Assembly: GCA_964347025.1 (NCBI GenBank)
Contig: CAYFWU010000001.1
Span: 1-64,000 of the forward strand
DNA: 64,000 nt
From: CS3-C152 sp964347025
GTDB lineage: Archaea; Aenigmatarchaeota; Aenigmatarchaeia; QMZP01; QMZT01
Direction: 5' to 3'
The notes under the pieces were generated by a model, which was not told where the DNA came from, made no database searches, and was given only the letters and a program-made list of their open reading frames with translations. This document shows, piece by piece, positions 1 through 7,620 of the stretch. Made by a program: the position numbers and the translations under genes. How positions within the stretch are numbered: the first letter of the stretch is position 1; each line of letters starts with the position of its first letter.

Positions 1-68
1 TCCTTGAACGTGAAGGGCGTGTCGTCCCAGCCTATTATCCTTATCTCACTCTTTATATTCTTGAACAT
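1..68 (-). CDS. DUF99 family protein, N-terminal fragment (runs off window)
   Basis: A reading frame on the minus strand starts with ATG at 68-66 and stays open to the window edge. It encodes about 22 residues beginning MFKNIKSEIRIIGWDDTPF. Archaeal DUF99 proteins (COG1628) typically open with an EIRVxGxDD-PF pattern, which this matches. The start lies 11 bp after the rpo11 stop, so the two genes are probably co-transcribed. The function of DUF99 is unknown. With so few residues visible, the family call rests on the opening motif alone. Confidence 0.55.
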   Translation of the reverse strand, partial: MFKNIKSEIRIIGWDDTPFTFK

Positions 69-79
69 AAAAATCGAAA

Positions 80-346
80 TTATCTCGATACCCTTTTGAA
101 TTCTTTACCAAACTCCTTTGCCTGATCGATTATTCTCTGAGAAGCATTCGAGAGGATTTTTACAGGATTGTCCGCCTTTACTATGAACTTTGGTTCGGAA
201 AGGTAGGGGTGTTCGATCACGTAGGAAGCCTGTTTGGATCCAACCTTCCATGCGTTTTCCCTGAGAAGATTTAAGAATGTATGGGTTTCGTCTGATACTT
301 CGAAAATTATCTTGTCCTTCCCTTTCTCGAGGAGTTTAAGTTTCAT
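80..346 (-). CDS. rpo11: DNA-directed RNA polymerase subunit Rpo11 (RpoL)
   Basis: This is an 88-residue protein of the size of archaeal Rpo11/RpoL, the counterpart of eukaryotic Rpb11. It forms the assembly platform of RNA polymerase with Rpo3, Rpo10 and Rpo12. Recognisable parts are the HTFLNLLRENAW segment near residues 22-33 (the conserved HTL-NLLR motif), the SYVIEHPYLSEPKF strand, and the C-terminal amphipathic helix that packs on Rpo3. The start is an ATG and the stop is TAA. A DUF99 gene follows closely on the same strand, and the phosphohexomutase gene diverges from the shared AT-rich upstream region. Confidence 0.93.
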   Translation of the reverse strand: MKLKLLEKGKDKIIFEVSDETHTFLNLLRENAWKVGSKQASYVIEHPYLSEPKFIVKADNPVKILSNASQRIIDQAKEFGKEFKRVSR

Positions 347-427
347 AAAAATCTATTATGTAGTGTTATATTTAAATGGTTTTGCAATTGGGATTATTTT
401 TAAAAACTAATTAAAGGAATAATTATT
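347..427. promoter_or_regulatory. Divergent promoter region, rpo11 / phosphohexomutase
   Basis: This 81-bp spacer separates two divergent genes. It contains A/T-rich TATA-like boxes (TTTAAAT at about 371-377 and TTTTTAAAA at about 397-405), as expected of archaeal TBP-dependent promoters. A purine-rich AAAGGAAT stretch at about 413-420 sits just before the ATG of the plus-strand gene and may serve as its ribosome-binding site. Confidence 0.5.
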
Positions 428-1783
428 ATGTCAATATTTCGCGCATACGACATACGCGGGGTTTATCCAAAGGAACTGAACGAGGATATTGCATACAAAA
501 TAGGATTGGCTTTCGGGAAGTTCTTGGGTAAGGGAACGGTTGCGGTAGGAATGGATGCCAGAAACAGCGGACCCGCCCTGAAAGAGAATCTGGTAAAGGC
601 CCTGCTTGAGATGGGTTTTGACGTGATAGATGTGGGTATGGTTCCAACGCCTCTCTTGTATTTCACTGTAGCCTACAACAAGATGAATGCAGGTATGATG
701 GTTACAGGATCCCACAACCCAAAGGAATATAATGGGATAAAGCTCTGCGGTGAGAACGGCCTGTGTCTCTCTTATGAGACTGGTGTAAGAGATGTTGAAA
801 TGCTCGTTAGGAAAGGGGTAGAAACAAAAAAGCTGAAAGGGAACCTGATCAAGAAAGATATCGAAAGGGACTACATAAACTTTGTTCTGGGAAAGGTGAA
901 ATTCGAGAAAACTTTACGAATTGTTATAGATGCCGGGAACGGAACTGCCGGTAAGGTTTCTTCTGAATTGTTCAGGAGACTGGGATGTGAGGTTATTGAA
1001 CTGTATTGCGAACCTGATGGGGATTTCCCTAACCATCATCCGGATCCGCTGGTAAAGGAAACCTTGAAGGACCTGCAGGCAAAGGTTTCTGAAACAAAGG
1101 CTGACCTGGGGATTGCCTTTGATGGGGATGGAGACAGGGTCAGTTTTGTTGATGAGAAAGGAGAAGTCTTACCTGATAACAGAGCGTTTGCCTTAATAAT
1201 AGAGAACGTTCTCGAAAATAATCCAGGATCAAAAATACTCTATGAGGTTCTTTGCTCCAAACTCATAGAAGACGTTATAAAGGGGATGAAGGGCGTTCCT
1301 ATCATATCGAGGGTAGGTCATTCCTACATACAGAAAACCATGTTTGATGAAAACTGTTTGCTGGGTGGAGAAACTTCCGGTCACTATTACTTCAAGGAAA
1401 ATTTCAATTATGATGATGCAATATTCGCAGCGGTAAAACTGGCTGAATTGCTGTCAGTATCAGGAAAGGCTATTTCTGAGTTGACCGCAGCTCTCCCTTC
1501 GTACATGACGTCGGATGACACCAGAATTCACTGCCCTGATGACAAAAAGTTCAAGGTTGTGGAAAACATTAAGGAAAGATTCAAAAAAGACGGCTACAAA
1601 ACGATAACCCTGGATGGTGTAAAGGTCGTGTTTGAGGATAAGAACTCCTGGTTTATAGTGAGACCATCCAATACGCAACCAGCTATCGTTCTCCGCTGGG
1701 AAGCAAAAGACAGGGAAGAATTCGAACGTGTGGGGAATTTTGTCAGAAAAGAAGTAGAGAACGGTATTAAGGCTATTTCCTGA
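428..1783 (+). CDS. manB: Phosphomannomutase/phosphoglucomutase (alpha-D-phosphohexomutase superfamily)
   Basis: The 451-residue length and motifs fit the four-domain phosphohexomutase family, which interconverts hexose 1- and 6-phosphates. The N-terminus reads FRAYDIRG. The active-site phosphoserine loop is TGSHNP (residues 93-98, Ser95). The metal-binding loop FDGDGDR lies near 232-238, the sugar-binding loop is GGETSGHYYF, and the C-terminal phosphate-binding loop is RPSNTQP. Mannose 1-phosphate or glucose 1-phosphate would feed nucleotide-sugar synthesis, fitting the N-glycosylation genes at 15-19 kb. Phosphoglucosamine mutase is less likely, given the mannose-type N-terminus, but substrate cannot be fixed from sequence. 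The 3' end overlaps the convergent HMG-CoA reductase gene by 11 bp. Confidence 0.88.
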   Translation: MSIFRAYDIRGVYPKELNEDIAYKIGLAFGKFLGKGTVAVGMDARNSGPALKENLVKALLEMGFDVIDVGMVPTPLLYFTVAYNKMNAGMMVTGSHNPKEYNGIKLCGENGLCLSYETGVRDVEMLVRKGVETKKLKGNLIKKDIERDYINFVLGKVKFEKTLRIVIDAGNGTAGKVSSELFRRLGCEVIELYCEPDGDFPNHHPDPLVKETLKDLQAKVSETKADLGIAFDGDGDRVSFVDEKGEVLPDNRAFALIIENVLENNPGSKILYEVLCSKLIEDVIKGMKGVPIISRVGHSYIQKTMFDENCLLGGETSGHYYFKENFNYDDAIFAAVKLAELLSVSGKAISELTAALPSYMTSDDTRIHCPDDKKFKVVENIKERFKKDGYKTITLDGVKVVFEDKNSWFIVRPSNTQPAIVLRWEAKDREEFERVGNFVRKEVENGIKAIS

Positions 1784-3059
1784 TTTCTTTGAGTATTTCC
1801 TTTGCGCGGGAAACACTGATGTTCTTCTCATCAGTCATTTTATTCGAAACCTTCTCTATTTCGTCTCCCTTCGCTCCTGCTGTTATAGCAATGTTCTTCG
1901 CATGCAAGCGCATATGACCTCGCTGGATTCCCTCTGTCGCCAGTGCGCGCAGAGCAGCGAAGTTTTGAGCAAGGCCGACTGCGGCGATAACCTCGGATAA
2001 CTCTTTCGCTGTTTTAACACCAAGTATCTTGAGCGCGACCTTTGCTTCCGGTTTCGTTCGTGTCGCACCTCCAACTGTTCCTATTGCGATCGGAAGCTCT
2101 ATTTCTCCAACAAGATCACCTTCCCTGTTCTTGTGATATTTCGTAAGGGGTTTGTATTTACCTGTTATGGAAGCGAAGGAATGGGCACCCGCTTCCACCG
2201 CTCGAAAATCGTTTCCTGTTGCGATCACCACTGCATCTACCCCGTTCATTATCCCTTTGTTGTGTGTTGCACACCTGTAGGGGTCGTTTACCGCGAGATG
2301 GTATGCTTCCAGAATTGCTTTCACAACCTCTTCTCCCTTCATCATACCCTTGGTGGATTTTTCGAGAACCTCCTTCTTCCAGATCGTCTTGGCTCTTGCC
2401 AATCTTCTGTCCGCGAGATTCGAGATTATCCTCAGTCTTACGTAACCCCTAGTCAGTTCCTCGAGCAAGGGTGAAATCCCCTCGCACATTGTATTCACGG
2501 CATTTGCTCCCATTGCATCGCGAACATCGACTAGCAAATGAACAATCAACATCTCTCCGACTTTAGAATCAACCTTCATGACTTCCAAATCCTTGGCTCC
2601 TCCCCCGAAGCTCACAAGAACTGAATCCCTTTCATTTGCCTTTGATATTATTTTTTCTTTGTTGTTCAGAATCGACTTTTTCGCTTTTTGGAAGTTCTTG
2701 AAACCCATAATTTGGATTTGGCCTATCATTACGGGATCATCACTCGAGGTTTTAAAACCTCCAGATTCCCTAGCGAGTTTGGCCGAGAAAGAAGCGGCGG
2801 CAACGACTGAAGGTTCTTCTATGCACATTGGAATTACGTAATCCTTTCCGTTTATGAGAAAATGGAGCCCGAGACCGAAGGGGAATTCACTCGTTCCCAC
2901 AACATTCTCTATCATCCTGTCCGCGGTCTCCATCCCCAGGGATCCTGTCTTCTTAAGGATCTCAGCTTCCTCATCCGTTAGTTTAGCCAATTCTTTTATT
3001 ATCTTCAATCGCTCTTCCGGGGATTTCTTGTAAAAGCCAGAAAATTTCGAATTATCCAT
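1773..3059 (-). CDS. hmgA: Hydroxymethylglutaryl-CoA reductase, class II type
   Basis: This 428-residue enzyme reduces HMG-CoA to mevalonate, the committed step toward isoprenoid lipids. The opening FYKKSPEERL and the MIENVVGTSEFPFGLG segment are typical of class II reductases (Pseudomonas mevalonii, Archaeoglobus type). Catalytic positions are visible: the Glu of IEEPSVVAAAS, the Lys of ATHNKGIMNG, the Asp of ATGNDFRAVEAG, and the C-terminal His of GIQRGHMRLHA. Most archaea use class I enzymes, so the class is noteworthy. Class II enzymes can be degradative, but the rest of the mevalonate cluster at 12.8-15.4 kb argues for a biosynthetic role. The coenzyme (NADH or NADPH) cannot be told here. 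Confidence 0.93.
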   Translation of the reverse strand: MDNSKFSGFYKKSPEERLKIIKELAKLTDEEAEILKKTGSLGMETADRMIENVVGTSEFPFGLGLHFLINGKDYVIPMCIEEPSVVAAASFSAKLARESGGFKTSSDDPVMIGQIQIMGFKNFQKAKKSILNNKEKIISKANERDSVLVSFGGGAKDLEVMKVDSKVGEMLIVHLLVDVRDAMGANAVNTMCEGISPLLEELTRGYVRLRIISNLADRRLARAKTIWKKEVLEKSTKGMMKGEEVVKAILEAYHLAVNDPYRCATHNKGIMNGVDAVVIATGNDFRAVEAGAHSFASITGKYKPLTKYHKNREGDLVGEIELPIAIGTVGGATRTKPEAKVALKILGVKTAKELSEVIAAVGLAQNFAALRALATEGIQRGHMRLHAKNIAITAGAKGDEIEKVSNKMTDEKNISVSRAKEILKEIRK

Positions 3060-3153
3060 ACTCCCTCCTGTTTTACTTACTTATAGTTTTTTATTTAAAA
3101 AGAGTTCTTTACGTCAATTGTAGATTTTTAAATCTTGTGCAGGGTATAAGATT
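3060..3153. promoter_or_regulatory. Divergent promoter region, hmgA / dph2
   Basis: This 94-bp AT-rich spacer lies between divergent genes. TTTATTTAAAAAG at about 3090-3102 and TTTTTAAATC at about 3126-3135 are TATA-like for the two directions. On the minus strand GGAGGGAG lies directly before the hmgA ATG, as a ribosome-binding site. Confidence 0.45.
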
Positions 3154-4095
3154 ATGTTTGATCAAAAGAGGAAAGAAAGGTTAATGGAGAAACTGAAAAA
3201 AGCAAGGGGGAAGAAGGTTTTTCTGCAGGTTCCGGGGGGTCTGAAGATGGGGGCGTTAGATCTGATGGATTTTCTGGAGAAGAACAAGATCGAGGTTTTG
3301 CTTTCGCTGGAGCCATGTTTTGGGGCATGTGACCTGAGGGATAAGGAAGCGAAAAGTCTGGGATGCGATCTTCTCTTACATATAGGCCATTCTGATTTCG
3401 GCCTGAAAACCAAAATCCCGGTCATATATGAGGAATATGAAATCCCCTGCGATCCAATCCCCCTCCTTGAGTGGCATTTTAAAAAACTGGATTACGAGAG
3501 GATATCTCTCGTAACAACGATCCAGTTTGTTAACTGTTTGGGTGATGTAAAGAAATTCCTGGAGAAGAATGGGAAACAAGTTTACATAGGTTCATCGGGA
3601 AAGCTAAGAAACGGTCAGGTTCTTGGTTGCGACTTCTCGAGTGCGAAATCGCTTGAGAATAAGGTTGATTGTTTCCTGTTCATAGGATCAGGCAGATTCC
3701 ATCCGCTCGGTCTTCAGGAAATCGTCAGCAAACCGGTCCTCTTCCTCGATCTCGAAAAAAAGAATTTCACCAATTTCCTTCGCGAGAAGGAGAGGCTGGA
3801 AACCCTCAGGATAATGCGTGTCCAGAAAGCGAGGGGCCTTATGAATTTCGGGATCGTTGTTTCCACAAAACCCGGACAGGTAAATCTGAAGACAACAGAA
3901 AGTATAAAGGAGAGGCTGGAAGCGAAGGGTAAGAATGCCTACATACTTGTGGCAGATCAGCTTACGCCTGAAAAACTGATCGGTCTGAAAATAGATGTTC
4001 TCGTGAATACAGCGTGTCCCAGGATGAAGGAAGATTTCGAGCAGTTCGGAAAGGTTATCCTGGATCCAAGGGATATAGATATCTTGGAACAATAG
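3154..4095 (+). CDS. dph2: Diphthamide biosynthesis enzyme Dph2 (archaeal type)
   Basis: The 313-residue protein matches archaeal Dph2, a non-canonical radical-SAM enzyme. It transfers the 3-amino-3-carboxypropyl group of SAM to the target histidine of elongation factor aEF2. Its three 4Fe-4S cluster cysteines each come from one of three similar domains. Here they are Cys59 (in EPCFGACD), Cys159 (in GQVLGCDFS) and Cys288 (in NTACPRMKED), close to positions 59/163/287 of the Pyrococcus enzyme. The archaeal form works as a homodimer. Start is the ATG after a TATA-like TTTTTAAATC, suggesting a short leader. It is convergent with the DUF1512 gene. Confidence 0.92.
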   Translation: MFDQKRKERLMEKLKKARGKKVFLQVPGGLKMGALDLMDFLEKNKIEVLLSLEPCFGACDLRDKEAKSLGCDLLLHIGHSDFGLKTKIPVIYEEYEIPCDPIPLLEWHFKKLDYERISLVTTIQFVNCLGDVKKFLEKNGKQVYIGSSGKLRNGQVLGCDFSSAKSLENKVDCFLFIGSGRFHPLGLQEIVSKPVLFLDLEKKNFTNFLREKERLETLRIMRVQKARGLMNFGIVVSTKPGQVNLKTTESIKERLEAKGKNAYILVADQLTPEKLIGLKIDVLVNTACPRMKEDFEQFGKVILDPRDIDILEQ

Positions 4096-4097
4096 AA

Positions 4098-5282
4098 CTA
4101 GAAAAAGCCCTCTTTTTTCTGTTCCCTCTTCTTCATTCTCTGTATCTTTCTTTCGTTCTGATCGACCCATCTGTTAACCTTTTCTGTCGCCTTCTTGTTG
4201 TTACCAACACCTGATGTGTTCCCTACTCCTACGATTATTACATTGGATCCTGTCTTGGTCCTTTTCAGGGATTCCTTGATCGCTTCGACAACGTCAGGGA
4301 CCGCGTCTTTAATCGCCTTGCGCATGGGCATTATCGCTTCCTCTGGCTTCATCTTGACTATTATCGAGTCCAAGGGTATGTTGTTTTTAACAGCGACATC
4401 CTCGATGTAAGATTTCTCGACACCGGGTCCTCCCATGGCGACCCCTACGCCCTCGGCAACAGATCCTGTTTTTTCTCCCTCGAGCTTTGCAGCGGCGTCG
4501 ATCGTTATTATCCTTGAAACCTTGTTTCTCGAAACCAGTTTCTCCACTGCCTTCCCCGGTCTACCCAGTCTTCCTCCAGGACCCTTTGCCTTCATGACAA
4601 AACAGTTCCTTTTGTCTATCTTAATATTCGCCATCACTATATCCTCCTCGATTTCCTTTGTTTTGCTTTTCCCTACCAGGTTTGCCACAACCAGAGGTCC
4701 TAACGCGTCACCTATCGGCTCTCCATTCGCCATGGCTTTCGTCCCCTTGAATACGGCTTTCGCGATCCTCTCTATCAAGGGGAGCTGCATCTGAAGTATC
4801 AGAGCGATTTGATAGGATTTAGTCTGCTTTATGAGCTCCACGTAATGTCTCACTATCTTTGCTATCATATGTAGTTCGATTCCGCCTGCCATGCCCATTC
4901 CCATGCTTGCCTTGCCCTCTTTATCCATTCCAGGGGCGACTTGGTTAACGAAGTACTGGAATCTCTGTTTCTCATTCTGTATGACCAATTCGAATTTTTT
5001 TACAACCCCGAAAGGATCGAGCGAGACAGGGGTGATAACAAAGAATTCAAAGAACCTCGAAACAGAATCCTTCAGTTTTTTCGTTGGTTTCTTGGATATC
5101 TTTTTTATTAGGAAACCCTTGGAGGAGTTGGACATGTATTCGAGCTCGGCAGCGGTTCTTTCGATTTTCCACATTATCTGGGATAGCATGAGCCTGGGAT
5201 AGAAAAAGAAGAATATTACGAAGAATACGAAGTAGAGAATTGTTATCCACTCATTCCCGGCACCCCATTGAAAGAAAACCAT
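4098..5282 (-). CDS. DUF1512 family membrane-anchored protein
   Basis: The 394-residue protein resembles the archaeal DUF1512 family, of unknown function. One strongly hydrophobic segment (about residues 12-30, ITILYFVFFVIFFFFYP) anchors it near the N-terminus. The bulk is cytoplasmic or external and rich in small conserved runs such as ANGEPIGDALGPLVVANL, KGPGGRLGRPGKAVE and the glycine-rich VAEGVGVAMGGPGVEKS. The C-terminal third ends in a basic tail. It ends 2 bp from the convergent dph2 stop. No enzymatic motif that I can name is present. Confidence 0.75.
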   Translation of the reverse strand: MVFFQWGAGNEWITILYFVFFVIFFFFYPRLMLSQIMWKIERTAAELEYMSNSSKGFLIKKISKKPTKKLKDSVSRFFEFFVITPVSLDPFGVVKKFELVIQNEKQRFQYFVNQVAPGMDKEGKASMGMGMAGGIELHMIAKIVRHYVELIKQTKSYQIALILQMQLPLIERIAKAVFKGTKAMANGEPIGDALGPLVVANLVGKSKTKEIEEDIVMANIKIDKRNCFVMKAKGPGGRLGRPGKAVEKLVSRNKVSRIITIDAAAKLEGEKTGSVAEGVGVAMGGPGVEKSYIEDVAVKNNIPLDSIIVKMKPEEAIMPMRKAIKDAVPDVVEAIKESLKRTKTGSNVIIVGVGNTSGVGNNKKATEKVNRWVDQNERKIQRMKKREQKKEGFF

Positions 5283-5370
5283 GGTATCACGAATTCGGTA
5301 TTTAAATTAGGATTGAACTATAATTTATATATTTTAAACCTTCAAGGTTAAATATTACTTGGTGTCTGTA

Positions 5371-5919
5371 ATGAACAAAAACCATCAAAAAATAATCGTT
5401 GTATTTCTCTTCGCGATCGTAGGAATGTCAATATTCTCTTCAAGTGTTTCTGCAGGCCTGCTGTCTGATTTCTTTGATAAGATCAGAGAGTGGTTCGAAT
5501 CCTCTCCCCTTGGAGGATTGTTCGCAAGGCCAGTAAAGAGAATGACAGAAATAGATCTTACATTCTACCCGGAAAGTTTCATCCTGAACCCCGAATCAAC
5601 AGTCAACATAACCTCAGACTCGACAAAGGTCTCGAACTTCAACGGGGAGGTTTCGATAGATTTGGAAGGGGGTTTCGCTCTCCTGAAGGAAAGCAATTCA
5701 CAGCTGACCATAGAGGAAAAGCTAGGAGAGATAGAAATACACAGTTTGGCTCTCAGCAACCTTGAACTCAAGAGTATGAAACTGAGCATGGTCTCGGGCA
5801 ACTGGACGGAAACAGCAGAGAGTGGTTCCCTGAAGATGTACGATTTCTTGGGCAAGGGTGTGATAAAGGCTGATTCCATAGAACTGGTCGGGAACGTTTC
5901 AAAGGTCTCCAAGGAATGA
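5371..5919 (+). CDS. Hypothetical secreted protein with Sec signal peptide
   Basis: I chose the ATG at 5371 rather than the in-frame TTG at 5359. It gives MNKNHQKIIVVFLFAIVGMS, a basic n-region and hydrophobic core ending SSSVSA, a normal signal-peptidase site before GLLSDF. The mature part (about 155 residues) is predicted to be mostly beta strand: polar repeats of strand-like runs such as NITSDSTKVSNFNGEVSIDLEG, ending in a GNVSKVSKE tail. No cysteine lipobox or C-terminal anchor is present. I do not recognise the family. A TATA-like TTTATATATTTT lies about 45 bp upstream. Confidence 0.6.
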   Translation: MNKNHQKIIVVFLFAIVGMSIFSSSVSAGLLSDFFDKIREWFESSPLGGLFARPVKRMTEIDLTFYPESFILNPESTVNITSDSTKVSNFNGEVSIDLEGGFALLKESNSQLTIEEKLGEIEIHSLALSNLELKSMKLSMVSGNWTETAESGSLKMYDFLGKGVIKADSIELVGNVSKVSKE

Positions 5920-5982
5920 TTTTTTGGATAAATAATGGTATAAAAAACTTTTCTCCAATAGTCAATATTCTCAGGTGTGGAA

Positions 5983-6162
5983 ATGGGAAGCGTAAAGGAT
6001 CTTGAAATCGAATCTGAGCCCAAAGAGAAAGCCTTGGGTGTTGGAAGTTTCATTTTTTCTAACAGGTATTCTATCTTTGATTGGGGAGAGATGCCGGATC
6101 ATATAGAATTTAAGGGGGATTCACTCGCCCTGATGTCTGCCTGGAATTTTGAGAAAGTATAA
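5983..6162 (+). pseudogene. purC: Truncated SAICAR synthase (PurC) N-terminal fragment
   Basis: This 59-codon frame starts ATG GGA AGC GTA and encodes MGSVKDLEI followed by SNRYSIFDWGEMPDHIEFKG and ALMSAWNFEKV, then TAA. The SVKDLE...RYSxFDWGEMPD-I--KG...FE pattern is the N-terminus of the archaeal-type phosphoribosylaminoimidazole-succinocarboxamide synthase, normally over 300 residues. The frame stops just after the FE motif, and purB begins 8 bp later. No remainder of purC is found in any frame nearby, so most of the ATP- and CAIR-binding fold is missing. The retained part is not visibly decayed, so the loss may be recent, or the piece may have been kept. An AGGTG element lies 6-10 bp before the ATG. 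An upstream GTG at 5977 is an alternative start. Confidence 0.8.
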
Positions 6163-6170
6163 GTGATTTT

Positions 6171-7619
6171 ATGAATAGGAGAGTGTATCAAACCCCACTT
6201 GTTTCTAGGTACACCACAAAAAGAATGCAGTATATCTGGTCGGATGAAAACAAGTTCAGAAAGTGGAGAAGAATGTGGATAGAGGTTGCAAAGGCAGAGA
6301 AAGAAATGGGGTTGGGTATAACTGGAGAACAGATAGAGGAGATGGAAACATTTGCTAAAAGGATAAATTACAAGGTTGCAGAAGCAAAGGAAAAGGTTAT
6401 AAAGCATGATGTACTTTCGCATATTTTCGCGTACGGAGAGCAGTGTCCAAAGGCAAAGCCCATAATACACCTAGGTCTGACAAGTTGCGATGTTACAGAT
6501 AACGCAGAACTTTTACAGCTCAGGGAAGGGATGGTGGAAGTTAGAAAAGAACTTACAAACACGATTTATCTTGTTGATGATTTCGCTGGTAAATACAAGG
6601 ACATGGTCACGCTGGCGTTTACACATTACCAACCAGCACAGCCAACAACAATAGGAAAAAGAGCGACACTCTGGGGCTATGATCTCATCATGGATATGGA
6701 GGACATCGAGAATATTTTGGATAATTTTAAAGGTAGGGGAATAAAGGGAGCGACAGGGACGCAGGCAAGCTTCTTGAAGCTCTTCAATGGAGACAAAGAA
6801 AAGGTTAAAGAATTAGAAAGGAAAGTGGTGACAGCCTTGGGTTTTGAAGGTGTCTATCCTGTTACAGGACAAACCTATCCAAGAAAATTTGATTATAAAG
6901 TGCTTTCTGTCCTCGCGGGGATAGCACAGAGTGCTCACAAGTTTTCAACAGATATCAGACTTCTGCAGAACCGCAAGGAAATGGAGGAACCGTTTGGAAA
7001 GAAACAGAAAGGGAGTTCTGCAATGGCTTATAAGAGGAATCCCATGAAGGCGGAAAGGACGGGTTCTTTGAGCAGACATGCAATGGTTTTGCCTTTGGAG
7101 GCCCTGTTTACGGGAGCATTACAATGGTTCGAAAGGACTTTGGATGATTCTGCAGGGAGGAGAATTTACATACCTGAAGCCTTCCTGAGTACGGATGCCG
7201 TCCTGAATCTCTATATGAAAATAATGGAAGATCCCGTAATTTACCCAAAGATAATCGAAAAAAATCTGAGAGAGGAACTTCCATTCTTGATAACCGAGAA
7301 CATTATAATGGAGGTCGTTAAGAGGGGAGGTGACAGACAGGAAGTGCATGGATTGATAAGGGATCACTCAATGGAAGCTGGCAGAAGAATCAAGGAGGAA
7401 GGCCTGCCCAATGATCTTCTCGAAAGAATAGCAAAGGATGAAAAAATTCCTCTTGATAAAAAGGATATCGAAAACCTGTACAATGAAAGTTTCTCCGGTT
7501 CGACACCCATACAGGGTTTGTCAGAACAACAGGTTGATGATTTTAGAAGGGATTTAAGTGGCCCAATTATCGAGGAATACAGAGATCTTTTGGGTCTAAA
7601 ATCAGATGTTAAGGTTTAG
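6171..7619 (+). CDS. purB: Adenylosuccinate lyase, long human/Clostridium-like type
   Basis: The 482-residue fumarase/aspartase-superfamily lyase would cleave adenylosuccinate to AMP, and SAICAR to AICAR, releasing fumarate. The signature loop GSSAMAYKRNP is at residues 281-291. Other landmarks are LGLTSCDVTDNA, FTHYQPAQPTT and RGIKGATGTQASFLKLF. From memory of the family, the N-terminus (TPLVSRYTTKRMQYIWSDENKF) and the QWFERTLDDSA-RRI...ELPF--TENIIM run match the human ADSL and clostridial PurB group. The shorter usual archaeal PurB lacks them, so transfer from bacteria is possible. It follows the purC fragment by 8 bp. With PurC broken, its likely remaining job is IMP to AMP conversion. Confidence 0.92.
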   Translation: MNRRVYQTPLVSRYTTKRMQYIWSDENKFRKWRRMWIEVAKAEKEMGLGITGEQIEEMETFAKRINYKVAEAKEKVIKHDVLSHIFAYGEQCPKAKPIIHLGLTSCDVTDNAELLQLREGMVEVRKELTNTIYLVDDFAGKYKDMVTLAFTHYQPAQPTTIGKRATLWGYDLIMDMEDIENILDNFKGRGIKGATGTQASFLKLFNGDKEKVKELERKVVTALGFEGVYPVTGQTYPRKFDYKVLSVLAGIAQSAHKFSTDIRLLQNRKEMEEPFGKKQKGSSAMAYKRNPMKAERTGSLSRHAMVLPLEALFTGALQWFERTLDDSAGRRIYIPEAFLSTDAVLNLYMKIMEDPVIYPKIIEKNLREELPFLITENIIMEVVKRGGDRQEVHGLIRDHSMEAGRRIKEEGLPNDLLERIAKDEKIPLDKKDIENLYNESFSGSTPIQGLSEQQVDDFRRDLSGPIIEEYRDLLGLKSDVKV

Positions 7620-7620
7620 T

